DNA of 64,000 nt from Undaria pinnatifida. Its lineage: Eukaryota > Sar > Phaeophyceae > Laminariales > Alariaceae. Positions 32,900-44,681 of this stretch are shown here, piece after piece. The notes beneath the pieces are model-generated. The model worked only from the letters and a program-made list of their open reading frames with translations, did no database searches and was not told where the DNA came from. The translations under genes and the position numbers were made by a program. Position 1 is the first letter of the stretch. Every line of letters begins with the position of its first letter. Location of the stretch: assembly GCA_012845835.1 (NCBI GenBank), contig JABAKD010000025.1:1763001-1827000 (forward strand). Direction: 5' to 3'.

Positions 32900-33150
32900 T
32901 GCCAATATGTGGATCAGCCAATCTTATCAGCGGCGGTTCCGTTGCGCCACCACTGGTGACGATGCCGTCAAGCATCTCTCAAGTCTGCGTCGTCGGTCAA
33001 GGGCGGAACCACTAACTCTGATGTTTGGGCAGATGTATAATGTGACCGTGCGGTCGGTCTTCAACAAAGCACCATCTGGCGCGGACTGATTCCGGGAGAA
33101 GCTTCAAGAATATCATTTTTTTTTTTTGTCGTTTTGTGTTTGTTATCATT
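32900..33150 (+). pseudogene. Relic coding segment capping copy A
   Basis: The plus strand reads MWISQSYQRR and, further on, SVFNKAPSGAD, a stop, then FREKLQEYH. Related pieces occur at the other three outer ends of the Tic20-like units: near 43960-44150 (TWTSQHFDRR, APSDADRLWEMLQE), 41500-41370 on the minus strand (SVLKKAPSAPDWLQEM) and 52170-52080 on the minus strand (SVLHNASAPDCLREMQQEF). The shared pattern suggests the C-terminal end of a neighbouring gene that was carried along in the duplications. Function unknown. Confidence 0.45.
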
Positions 33151-33667
33151 TTGGAGACACATTGACCCCCCCCCCCCGGCCAGCTAAAAAACAGAAGACT
33201 TAGTGCCCAATGCGGTACGCCTGTAAACCACCACGTTCCCTACCGTCCAATCCAAGCCCACAGTCTACCCTATTGTCTATCGCTTCTACGGCAAGACGGC
33301 ACGTTTCGCTAAAAACAAGTGTTTACATAAAGAAAGTCACTCATCGCGAAAAAAGATATACGAGGTCTGCAGAAACCCGCCATACTGATATCCCCATCCG
33401 GCAAAGAGCGACGACCTCACAACAAAACATTACAACGCGGCCCAAGACTCCCCACGACCAGTGTTGCCTTCGATACCACCGTACCCACACGGCCACCAGC
33501 GCTCGACCACGCTGCAGTACAACATTAACACACTATCCACTACCTCGCCCGCCTACCCAACACACCTCTAAAAGTCACCACTACATCCACAAACGGTACC
33601 AAGCCAAATACATATAAACACACAACAGTCTCCCCACTACCTATAGCTGTCAAATCTAAAAACACTT

Positions 33668-36600
33668 TTACTGCTCGTCCTCCTCCCCCCCATCCCTGTC
33701 CGGGTTCTCGCGGTTCATCCGCCCCAACAAAGGCAGCTTGTTCGGGAAAGAACCCGTCGACGACGTCAACACGGAATACGCCACGGCCGCTAACAAGGCC
33801 ACAAACACAACGTCCGAACCCGCCTCCGCCAGAGGAACCAGCTTGTACGCGTCCTGCCCCAGAGACGCCCACGCAAGCAACCCCAGCACACCCGGCACGA
33901 TCAGAGCGATGTCCAGGTTGATGGCCTGCTGCATGTTGAACCTCACCAGCTTGTTCACCTGTGGGTTGCTCGACAGCGCCGACAGGCTGAAGAACCCCAC
34001 GAGCGTTGCGAACGGGACAGATCGCAGTGCGAGCAGCACGGCCGCCAGAGGCTGCGCCCACGCCGTCTGCTCCGGGAACGCCCCGAACAGGTGGCCGGCG
34101 TACGAGATTCCGTCGATCAAGGGCAGAACGTACGGCAGCGCCGACAAAGCCTTGTCCGCCGCGGTCGCCGCGCCGTCGTTGACATCTCCCGCCGACACCC
34201 CCGCCCCCGCCCCCGCCTCAGCCCCAGCCTGCTTGAGCTTGTCCTCCATCTGGCGCTGCCGCTCCTCCACCCTGGCCTGGCGCTCTGTCTCCTGCTGCTC
34301 GCGGAACATGTTCTCGAGTCTGGCCCTGAGCTCCTCCGTCGGGGCGAACTCGGCCCGCTGTAGGAGTCCATCCCCGTTTTGGTCGTAGGTGTCGATGAGC
34401 TTCCTGGCGAGGTGGTCGGGGAAGAGAGAGCCCCCCGGCAGTGCCGCGATGCGAGCGTCGATCTGGAAAACAATTCAGCGAGGTTTGGAGAGGGAGGGGG
34501 TCGAGGAGATCAGCATGTGGGCGGTGTCTGGGTACTAGCGTTCACACGATAGTTGTTAAATCAAATGTGATAAAAGCGTAAACCGCGTTTTGCACATGGC
34601 ATTAGCCGTGCAGCAGAATATACCGGTATATGATGGCTGGAGGTTCGGCACCAGTGTTTTACTGTTTTCAATTCTTAGCCTGAATTTAGACCTTCGCGAA
34701 AAGAAGTTTTCGGTAACCAATGGTTGTTAATATCGCGATTGCAGTAGAAACTAGCCTACGGTACGCTAGAGTGGTTCAAATTCAGGGAGTCTACGGCAGT
34801 GGCCACGGCCACCGTTTTTTGTAAGAGTGCATAGGCTTTCCACGCGTAGAATTGATCTGGACAACATGAGTGTGGGTAATTGTGGGTGGGCGGGACGGGG
34901 GGGGGTGGCTGATGGAGGTCAAGATGGACTGTATGCGTAGGAACATGAGCTACATGGCTTAAACTCACAAGAGTAATTTCACATAAAGCAATGGCGCAGG
35001 TTGCAGTTCGCACAGTAGGCCAGTTAACGTGAAGACAGCAGCGGTAGTTTTTTTGTTTGCTCCTAAGCCCGGCACTAGTATCCCGCCATGAGGACCATTT
35101 TCAAGATTTCGCACGAACACAGTAGCTTATCCCGAGACACACCATAGAGTGGTCACGGACAGTGAAGGTTTTGGCAGTGGTCACGACGGCTACATTTTCC
35201 AAAAGCACGCAGACAGTCTACGGGCAGTTTTGTGGTTTTGGCTTCAACAAGCTGTAGTACAGTCTACCACTGATAATGCAGGCGCCAGCCTCAAACGATC
35301 GCAGGTAACGTTGGATACAGTTTCAACAAGTGTTCTAAACGGTGATATCATTGGACAACGCCCTCCACGGAACGTATTGATGTGTAGTTTGGCAAAAGCG
35401 ATCCACGAGTTATGTTTTATTTTTACGTAGGTATTCATTCGAAACGCGCATACTACGAGCAGTCCACATACCACAGAGCTGTTGGCATTGTCGAAAAGCC
35501 ATCAAATCATCACATTCTGGCACCGCCCGCCGATCTAGACCTCGGCATTCCCGATGGTCTAGTCTAGTGAGTTAACCTCGGAAAAGAGTAAGGTCAACCA
35601 CGATGGTTCGAGCCCCCCCCAGTGCACACTCGGACTACTCGCAGGGACTTTTTCTTGTGCGCATAAGTTGACTCGCGGAAAGCGCGAGCGTTTCTTCTTT
35701 GAAGGTCGCGGAGGGATGTTGTACGTATCACCACCGTATTCTTGAGCGTGGGTTGGGAAAAATTCAATGATAATCAACGAGCGTTGGCAATGCTGAACCA
35801 TCTGCCGCGATAAATATGAAGGCGTGTGCCGAGGTGGCGGGGCGGGGGGGGCGACACTTGTGTGCAAGGGTTGTTGAGAAGAGCTTGGAAAGTAAAAGTT
35901 GGGATAGCAAAACAAGTGGAGACGGGGGCCTGTTATATTTTCTCCACACAGATATACGATACAAATTCCATTCCACGACTGCGCCAGAATTATCAGCTGC
36001 TGCTTGCGATACATGTATGGACAAAAAATTGCAACAAACAAAAGTGCAGCAGTAGACTACTCGTACAGCACGCCCATGTATCCAACAGCCAAATACAACA
36101 CAAAATATAGACGTGGGGACACAGAGCACACCCATCACACCCATGTATGGAGTATATAGGAACCGAAAACAAAGCATACTGGTATTTCGAAGGGACACGC
36201 GGGGCGGTGCGGCGCTGCAGTTCTCATGTCGACATCGTCATTCACATGTTGCGTATCAACCCCGCGAGCTACAGTAGTACCTACAGCAGTAGTAACAGTC
36301 CAAACATACGTATATCTTTGACGGGTTTTAACTTACCTCTTCTCTGTCCGGCTTGCGTCCCATGCGGGCCGTGAGCTGCTTGACGAAGCTCCTGCGCAAC
36401 GGACCCTCGAGACCCGCCTTCAGCTCCGCAACATCCACGGTGCCGTCCTTGTTCGAGTCGAAGCTGTTGAACGATCGCTCTGCGCCCGCCTGTCGTTCCT
36501 GCGTCCTCTTGTCCTCCAGCTCGGCCGCTTGAGCACGGAACGCGGCGGCAGTCTCGCGGAGTCTCGCCGCCTTCTCTTGGGCGACCTCGACCTTGCCACC

Positions 36601-36837
36601 GGCAGACATAGCCGTGCTCAGCAGGCCAGATGGTGTCGACGACGATGGTGATTGTGGTGCCGTTGAACGGCGGGTGGCTTGGCGAGCTACAGCGGTCGAG
36701 GTGGAGGAGGATCTGCTGTATTGCTGGACGCTGGGTAGAGACCACGAGGCGCCGCGGCCGGTGGGGGCGACGAAGGCCGTGGTGGACCCCAGCAAGAGGG
36801 CCATCATTGGGATGATGCTCGAAGCAAAGGGCGCCAT
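33668..36837 (-). CDS. Tic20-like protein with EF-hands, copy A
   Basis: Two exons: 36837-36337 (167 codons) and 34462-33668 (264 codons plus stop), 431 residues. The donor is GTAAGT, the acceptor TTTTCCAG, the phase 0. Residues 1-21 form a signal peptide and AFVAP (21-25) is the stramenopile plastid cleavage motif. A Ser/Arg-rich transit segment runs to about 75, then a helical Glu/Arg/Ala stretch (~82-118). EF-hand loops are DSNKDGTVDVAE (127-138) and DQNGDGLLQRAE (194-205). A second coiled coil (~210-245) leads to four hydrophobic helices (~274-400) with LPYVLPLIDG and LVRFNMQQAINLDIALIVP, as in Tic20. The tail is acidic. Expected role: channel-forming or accessory subunit for protein import at the plastid inner envelope; Ca2+ sensing is inferred from the EF-hands. 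Confidence 0.8.
35545..36050 (+). mobile_element. tRNA-derived SINE in intron of copy A
   Basis: The head reads GATGGTCTAGTCTAGTGAG (A-box-like) and GATGGTTCGAGCCCCCC (B-box-like). The body has AATGCTGAACCATCTGCCGC and GATAAATATGAAGGCG. The element is antisense to the host gene. The same insertion is present at 46555-46960 in copy C, so it predates that duplication. Confidence 0.7.
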
Positions 36838-37840
36838 GGCTGCTGCTGCTGCTGCTGTTCGGTAGTTGTTGGTGGTGTGTTGTTGTGATGATGTTGAAGT
36901 GTGTTGGTGTGTTGGAGTGCTGAATGCTTGTGAGTAGGTAGGGTGCAGAGATGATGATTTTGATCAAGCAGTGTGTGATACCGGCAGACGCAGGTGTGTC
37001 TCTTTGTCATCGGCTAGTCAGCTGTGCCAATGCGTGGGAGTACCTTGTAGCCTGGCCGCTGTTGTTCGCTGTTCTTTCCCTTGCTGGGCCTTGCATCAGA
37101 ATCTCGAACGCTCTCTGACTCCCTGGTGCTCTGACAGTCTCGCGGTCTGACATCATCGTCAGCAACGGGTTTAAATGTAAGATCCAATATAGTAACAAAA
37201 GGATGTCAAAACTGTGCTAATGTTTAAGTCAGGTTAGTGTCTAAAGAAGACGAAGCGCCTCATATCTCGCCGCATATTTTCATATGTTGGCCTAAACGGC
37301 GGAGAGCTACTAGCAGTACACGAGCAGTAGCGACGTTTCTCCGTTTCTCGTTTCTCTGGTTTCTCCGGATTTTGTTCTGCTGCTGTACGTTTTGATACTG
37401 TACTTGGTATAATAACTAGATCCCAGACTAACATAAGTCAAGTATGATACCACTAGTCTATTAGACTAGACTATTAGACTAGTCTAGTCTAATAGTACGT
37501 AGGTTCTCCGTTTCTATCGTCGAAATTCGTGAAGTGACACCGTTTCGTTACGAGGGCTTGTCGTCTGACACCAGGCGTGTCAGCGGCGGAATAAGACAGC
37601 CTGTAACAACTAACAGCAGAACGGCGGGGACCAGGCTACATGGTACACACGCAATGGCAACAGCTGACTAGCGGATGACAAAGAGACACACCTGCGTCTG
37701 CCAGTATCACACGCTGCTTGATCTGCAACATAATCTCTCCACCCTACCTCTTCACAAGCATTCAGCACGCCAACACAACACAACACAACGCCAACATACC
37801 ACCACAGCACCCCCACATACCAAACACACCAGCAGCAGCC
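36838..37840. promoter_or_regulatory. Divergent promoter region of copies A and B
   Basis: About 1.0 kb separates the two start codons. Close to each ATG lies the same ~165 bp block in mirror image (36838-37020 and 37674-37840), including CACCTGCGTCTGCC, CACACGCTGCTTGATC (or close variants) and CAAGCATTCAGCAC. The block is also present before copies C and D, so it probably contains the core promoter and 5' UTR. A short TAGACTAG palindrome cluster lies near 37455-37495. Confidence 0.6.
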
Positions 37841-40794
37841 ATGGCGCCCTTTGCTTCGAGCATTATCCCACTGCTGTCCCTCTTGCTGGGGTCCACCACG
37901 GCCTTCGTCGCCCCCACCGGCCGCGGCGCCTCGTGGTCTCTGCCCAGCATCCAGCAATACAGCAGATCCTCCTCGACCTCGACCGCTGTAGCTCGCCAAG
38001 CCACCCGCCGTTCATCAGCACCAGCATCACCGTCGTCGTCGACACCATCTGGCCTGCTCAGCATGGCCACAAGTATCGGTGGCGAGGTCGAGGTCGCCCA
38101 AGAGAAGGCGGCGAGACTCCGCGAGACTGCCGCCGCGTTCCGTGCTCAAGCGGCCGAGCTGGAGGACAAGAGGACGCAGGAGCGACAGGTGGGCGCAGAT
38201 CGATCTTTCAACAGCTTCGACTCGAACAAGGACGGTACCGTGGATGTTGCGGAGCTGAAGGCGGGTCTCGAGGGTCCGTTGCGCAGGAGCTTCGTCAAGC
38301 AGCTCACCGCCCGCATGGGACGCAAGCCGGACCGAGAAGAGGTGAGAGCAGATCAAGCAGCTGGCACCACTCGTGCTTTAGCTCAGACTCTCATGTTCGA
38401 TACATAACACGTGATAAAAGACGATGTCAAAGTTGAGGTCTGCACAGTGGCATCGCCTCATGTGCCCCTGCTTCTGTAGTTTCCAGTCTCTCGAGTGGGT
38501 TATTTTGTTGTTTTCTACTCCAGCAGCCAAGGTAAATACATCATAATACGTAATATCACGGTATATCCTTATAATGAGGACACACAACCCGTAATACGCG
38601 CGATCGGAGTATCACACACAGCTTGCAAAGATGAGTTTCGACAAAATCCTCGATCTCACAGCTGGAGTGTATTTTTATTTTATTAAAATAATACCAGATA
38701 CCAAGTAGCACTTCTTGCCGCAGGCAGCTCACTCAACACGCTGCACGACAGCTCTGGCTTAGCGGGGGCTAACGTTCGCATGCTCCCCTCTGTGTGGAGA
38801 ATACCATAGTCTCGCAAGGTACAGGGGCCGGTGATACGCCTGGTATCATACTTGACTGTAGACTACACTCTTACAGTCAGCACAGCAGTGTTCACGTTTC
38901 GAATACAAAGCTTTTTGGGATTGACGTTTTTTTTACATTTTCACGTAAGTTGAGGGCATAGTTCAATGTTGTCGTTTTATCCTTGAAAATTGTATTATAT
39001 TGACCTTGAATCATCGCCAAGGATCCTTTCATGTACTAAGTACTTGCTTCACCTACGGTCTGTCGACGCCAAAACATTACAGCCACGTGTAGGCGTCTTG
39101 TCACTCGTGAAAAAACAACCGACTGATGCGACCGCTCCTGAAACCTCCCTTGGTTGTGACCACTCTGACGTGTTTGAACCTTTGATGAGAAAGTCCGCTC
39201 GTAGGACGTTTCGACGAATATTGCATAGGTGAATTGCCGTCTGCGCTATTGTTTTTTTTGTACCTGGTACAGGTTTTATGTGCGATTCAGCCTTGCAACG
39301 CCCATCTCCTCGGCAACGACCCCATCAACGAGATCTTACGCGTGCCCTTTCCCGGAAGAAAAAAGGCGTGAAAAATGTTCATATCGACGCTCGCACGCAC
39401 TCTTCGAAGTATGAAATCCATGGAGGATGGTTTTGGAGTTGGGTAATAATGTATCGTTCGCAACATTTTTGGTGCAGGTCATGACTCCTTGTTACCGTGC
39501 TCGCGTATACTGGTATCACACTATTTTGACGCCTGAAGTTGTTTTTGGTGTCATTAGGAATGCCTTGAAGTTGGTACCTGCCCTCTAAAGCCTGCAGGAG
39601 CCAAAACTACACCTTGCTACGATTGCGTAGGCCGTCTGTCGTACTTCTTGACAAAGCCGTCTCTTGTGCACCGCTGCTGAACACTCCCTCGATTTTGACC
39701 CCGCTCTGGTTTGCTGCAGGGTAGCTAGCCACTACTACTACTGCACTCGGTGTTCGACATTTTATAGACTCTTGAGAAGACCGTCCTCTTGCACGACACC
39801 GGTGCCGAACTTCCAACTGCTAGATATTACCGTTTGGAATATATAGTATGCGAATTGCGGTCTATGCTGTTGCCACTCACAGAGTATGTCTTGTGTGTAC
39901 TTCAGCCATATAGCGCCATCTCGTCCCTAACGTCTAGTGCTTATGCCCCCCCCCCCCAACCCCTCCCTCTCCGAACTTCGCTGAATTGTTTTCCAGATCG
40001 ACGCTCGCATCGCTGCACTGCCGGGGGGCTCTCTCTTCCCCGACCACCTCGCCAGGAAGCTCATCGACACCTACGACCAAAACGGGGATGGACTCCTACA
40101 GCGGGCCGAGTTCGCCCCGACGGAGGAGCTCAGGGCCAGGCTCGAGAACATGTTCCGCGAGCAGCAGGAGACAGAGCGCCTGGCAAGAGTGGAGGAGCGG
40201 CAGCGCCAGATGGAGGACAAGCTCAAGCAGGCTGGGGCTGAGGCGGGGGCGGGGGCGGTGGTGTCGGCGGGAGATGTCAACGACGGTGCCGCGACCGCGG
40301 CGGACAAGGCTTTGTCGGCGCTGCCGTACCTTCTGCCCTTGATCGACGGAATCTCGTACGCCGGCCACCTGTTCGGGGCGTTCCCGGAGCAGACGGCGTG
40401 GGCGCAGCCTCTGGCGGCCGTGCTGCTCGCACTGCGGTCTGTCCCGTTCGCAACGCTCGTGGGGTTCTTCAGCTTGTCGGCGCTGTCGAGCAACCCGCAG
40501 GTGAACAAGCTGGTGAGGTTCAACATGCAGCAGGCCATCAATCTGGACATCGCTCTGATCGTGCCGGGTGTGCTGGGGTTGCTTGCGTGGGCGTCTCTGG
40601 GGCAGGACGCGTACAAGCTGGTTCCTCTGGCGGAGTCGGGTTCGGATGTTGTGTTTGTGGCCTTGTTAGCGGCCGTGGCGTATTCCGTGTTGACGTCGTC
40701 GACGGGTTCTTTCCCGAACAAGCTGCCTTTGTTGGGGCGGATGAACCGCGAGAACCCGGACAGGGATGGGGGGGAGGAGGAGGAGGAGCTGTAA
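37841..40794 (+). CDS. Tic20-like protein with EF-hands, copy B
   Basis: Two exons: 37841-38341 and 39997-40794, 432 residues, phase 0 junction, donor GTGAGA. The domain order matches copy A: signal peptide, AFVAP motif, transit segment, EF-hand 1 (127-138), EF-hand 2 (194-205), coiled coil, four-helix Tic20-like domain and an acidic EEEEEL end. Differences include SSAPASP in the transit region, AGAVVSAG in the linker and ESGSD before the last helix. Both calcium loops keep all acidic ligands. The 1655 bp intron has diverged strongly from that of copy A and carries a family A insertion at 38555-38690, yet the exons are nearly identical even at third positions. Expected to act at the plastid inner envelope. 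Confidence 0.8.
38555..38690 (+). repeat. Dispersed repeat family A, copy 5
   Basis: A 5'-truncated copy starting at TATATCCTTATAATGAGGAC and ending CACAGCTGGAGTGTATTTTT. It lies in the intron of Tic20-like copy B and is absent from the introns of A, C and D, so it inserted after the duplications. Confidence 0.75.
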
Positions 40795-41560
40795 GGGGTG
40801 TGTTGTAGTTTGTATCTTAGAGTGGCTTTATAAGTGGGGTTTGGTTGTGAACATATGTGTTACCGTCATGTTTATGATCGTGATATTTAGAGGTGTGTTG
40901 GTCTGATGCCTGAGGTAGAGGACCGTAGGTTGCTTCAGACTATTTTGTTTTATGATTTACTTCACCGTGGTCGAGCTCTGGTGACTGTTTCAGTACGGTG
41001 GTATCGGGAGCAAATGCAGCTCTTGCGGGTCTTGGTGGGCTGCTTGGAAATATGTTTATTTTGGTCGCGTCGTTTCACCTTGCGGGGCCGACGGTGTCTG
41101 CTTATAGTTAATGCAGCCCTAATGTTTTTCTTGAAGGAAAGCGCTGTTTCTTACACTTTTTGGCGAGCCGTGCCACCGTCTTGTCGGCGCGGTGGACGGT
41201 GGAGCCGCCTGGGCTGGCGTTGGGGTCTGAACAGTGAACTCTGTGCTTTGCGATCGTGTCGTATTAGGCAGCAGTGAGTCGTGTGAGGTTGTGCTGCCCG
41301 CGGGGGGGGGGGGTGTGGATATGGCTCCATGTTAATAACAAGAAAGAAACAACATTGAGAAGAGGATTATTTATACTGCACATCTCCTGCAGCCAATCCG
41401 GGGCAGATGGTGCTTTCTTCAAGACCGATCGCGCGCGGTCATACATAACGCTTTTTGTCAAGCTCGAAAGCGTGACTTTGCGGGTGATAGCCGCAGACAC
41501 GACGATTGCACCGCCTCTCCCCTGGAGGGAGGGAAGAATGTAATGTCGGTACGGTTTCAT
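40795..41560 (+). other. 3' flank of copy B
   Basis: Presumed 3' UTR followed by sequence homologous, in inverted orientation, to the 33.1-33.6 kb flank of copy A and, in the same orientation, to the 51.6-52.3 kb flank of copy D. It ends in the minus-strand relic SVLKKAPSAPDWLQEM (about 41440-41390). Confidence 0.55.
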
Positions 41561-43029
41561 GTGTTGCCATTTCTCATCAGCACTGTATCATGTGTTGTCA
41601 TTTTGCATCAGGTAGGTCGTTCCCATCCGCCATGATGTGATCAAATCGGCTGGAACATGTGATGAGCGCAATGGTTCACCCCAACGTTCTTGCTTGTTTC
41701 ACCGACCTCCCTTGGTCGTCATATTGGGGTGGTCGAACGTGCATTTTCTTTCGTCTTTTTGACTTACGCCAGTCATGCCTCGTCGGCCGTAGCGTTTGCA
41801 TCGCTATGGCCTCTGACGATGAAACACTGCCTTCGAACCGACATGAAAAAGGACAGGTTTACTGCCGCGAACAGGTTCTTCTGTATGTTTGCAATCCTTT
41901 CTGGGTTGCTGACCAGCGCTCCTCTTAACCCCAGTCCTCTTGGTGCTGACAGTACCAACTGCCACCACTATAATCTATTTACGAGACCTACTGACTGTGA
42001 CCTCCTATGGGGATATTGATATTATAGGTACCCCATGGGTACCAGGAAGGGAGAGTGTCTTCACTGACTTTTTCCATCCTATCGATTGTCTTTTTACAGC
42101 TTTTTTTCTCCAGTTCCCTCTCTTCGGGAAACTCTGATCTGGGGCCACATAGCAGACACTCACCCCCCTTTGTCCTGTATCGTACTTGTACATGTCGTCG
42201 CTTTCGTCGTGAGTTCTAAGAGTTCATTATGTTTGCCTCCGCCATCCGCTCGTTGTGCATACACCAGCTTCCCGCTTTCTTCGCACGTGTCCATGTTTTG
42301 CTCAAGAAAAGTTAAATCAGGGGGATCGAACTCGCGACATCAACTGTAGCTATTACGAAGTTCACCACCACCACTGGGTACAAGCGGGGACGGCGTGTGC
42401 ACCGTTGTACAGTGCGTTTTTTGTGTTGGTCGTTTGCTGAAGGGCGGCCGCATACACCTGAATCCTCACGTAGGTTTCTTGATTTTGTCCACTCGCCCAC
42501 ATGAGTCAGGCGCTATTCGTGTTGACCTTGTCTCCTCCAAGAAAATGCCCATGCTCTCCTCCCTCCAGTGCTGCACTATTTCTGAGCCGTTCGATACCCG
42601 TTCACGATGAGAAAAATCATGTAGTTTCCGATGAGACTCTACCGCCGGTAGATTTGTGCCCGCTTTCATAGGAACCAAGGCTATTCTATGTACGATATCT
42701 TGTACGATATACTGTATATTACAGAACGGGGGTCACGTGTAGTTCCTTTTATGGTTACAAGATGCAGTGTGTGTGTTTCAGCGGGTCCGAGCAGCTCGGG
42801 CGAGTTGATACGCCGCTGCTTTATATGTTTCCGAACTCTTGAAAGCATTTCAGCTGTTTCATGTCGTCGCGGTACGCGCCGCCGGCACGCAATAAGCGAC
42901 ACGGATCGACGACCCCCCCCGTGGAACGGAAATACCACCTTGAGGTACACACGGTTTCGTGTTTGTCGGGCAAGCTGGGGCCATGCCGATATATATCTAT
43001 CATGAGGAAACTCCGTAGTCGTTCGCACA
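41561..43029. other. Stretch between the two gene pairs
   Basis: No gene supported. Apart from the SINE at 42120-42390 it holds unclassified sequence. Open frames of up to 186 codons on the minus strand near 42681-43241 are not recognisable. Confidence 0.4.
42120..42390 (-). mobile_element. tRNA-derived SINE
   Basis: On the minus strand the head reads CCCAGTGGTGGTGGTGAAC (A-box region) and CGCGAGTTCGATCCCCCTG, a near-perfect B box. The 3' body contains GGGTGAGTGTCTGCTATGTG and GCCCCAGATCAGAG, as in the copy at 60400-60665. Confidence 0.7.
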
Positions 43030-43370
43030 GGAGATGACAGCGAGGCTTTCTTTCTGGAATGCGGGGGGGGGAGGGTGAAAGGGTGACCTGACCTTTCGCG
43101 AAGGGTACGATGACGTGACTTTGTGGAATGCGACACGGGGTGATCTGACCTTTCGCATCGTTGGCAACATCGTGGCTCTCCGCAATGTGCAGGGGGTGAC
43201 CTAACCTTTCGTAAAGCGGGCGACGGCGTGACTATTGGCAACGTGGGGGGGGTGGCTTGGCATTTCGCATAGTGTACGACAACGTGGCGTTATGCAATGC
43301 GAATGTGTGACTCGACTTCTTCTTCAGCAACGTGGGCGGTAGCGTGTTTTCGTGGAACGCTGCTCAAGGT
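43030..43370 (-). repeat. Family D minisatellite, copy 3 (inverted)
   Basis: Five or six ~60 bp units with GGGTGACCTGACCTTTCGC and GCAATGCG or GGAATGCG words, the reverse complement of the 25430-25990 family. Confidence 0.65.
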
Positions 43371-43959
43371 GTAAGGTAGCCTTTGGCAACTAAGGTGTCC
43401 AGGTAACGATTTTCGAACCCATTCCACAAACGGAAGTCCCAAACCTTTCCGCACGGTATTGCAATCGTGTGTTACATAGGTTGTGGTTTCTGGCATGAAG
43501 AAAACGAAACGGTGCATCGCATGAGGCTGTGTTTGTGATGCATGTCGCATTAATAGCTCACACCGAACGGAACAAACGGCACCCGCGGCTCCGTCAACAG
43601 TTTTTCCAAAGCACATGCTGCAATGGGCTCATCGCGTATAGATGATAATGTCCAACCCCGATAATTAGTACATGTCTCGCAAAGTAAGCAGGGGTATGAA
43701 ACAATCACGGGGCGTATTAACAACGAAAAAGAGAACAACGACGACTGATACTCAAGATACTGTGATAATGATAGAGTCGAGACACCTCAAACTGTATACA
43801 TATGTCTCTACACCTTCCCAGAACGAAATACGCGGAAATTAGACAGCAGAAATTCGAGATTCTCGTATACAATATGAAAAATGAGATCAATCACCACGAT
43901 GAAGGCACGGTCCGCGCCATTGATGCCCGTCATTGACCGTACGAACGAAATACCGAACG
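43371..43959. other. Unannotated stretch
   Basis: No gene, repeat family or structure recognised. Confidence 0.35.
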
Positions 43960-44150
43960 AATAATGGCAGCACGTGGACCAGCCAACACTTTGATCGGCG
44001 CGTTATAGCCATTGAAGGCAGAGACATTGTACATGTGTCTGACGCCATCACTGAAAAAACGGAAGTGGATTAACGTTGTCGACGCCGAAACCCCTGCTCA
44101 GCACCATCTGACGCGGATAGGCTCTGGGAGATGCTGCAAGAAAATCATCA
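43960..44150 (+). pseudogene. Relic coding segment capping copy C
   Basis: The plus strand reads TWTSQHFDRR, then after a stop APSDADRLWEMLQE. It aligns with the relic beside copy A (32900-33150). It marks the outer limit of the duplicated unit. Confidence 0.45.
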
Positions 44151-44681
44151 TCATATGATTTGCTTTAGTTTAATTCTTGTTATTATCGTAGAGACACATG
44201 GACCCCCTCCCCCCGCCAGCAAAAAACCGAAGTCTTGGTGACCAATGCGGTCCAACAGCAAACCCAAGGATATTTACCGTCCACCCCCAGCCCAGGCCCC
44301 CAAGCAACTCTACCGTCTATCGCGCCGGCGACAAGACGGCGCGGTTCGCTAAACAAGTGTAAACAAATCACTCATTACGAAGATATAAAGGCAAGAGATG
44401 CAGAAACCCGCCATACTGATATCTCCGTCCCACATCACAAGTAAACATTACAAAGCAGCCCACCAAGATTCCCAAAGACCTATGTTGCTCTCGATACCAC
44501 CGTACCCACACGGCCACCAGCGCTTGAGCAAGGCGCTGTACAATATCAACACACTATCCGCTATCCCACCCGCCAGACCAACACACCTGTATACATCACC
44601 ACTACATCCACAAACGGTACCAAGTCAAACACGAACAAACTTACAACAAGCAACCTATAGCTGCAAACTACAGCACACCCC

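Noticed and set aside
33738-34388. Open frames of about 216 codons antisense to each Tic20-like exon 2 (also near 40071-40721, 44398-45405, 50840-51490)
   Set aside because: The sense frames encode the recognisable domain. The antisense frames stay open because of codon bias in GC-rich DNA and are copied with the gene.
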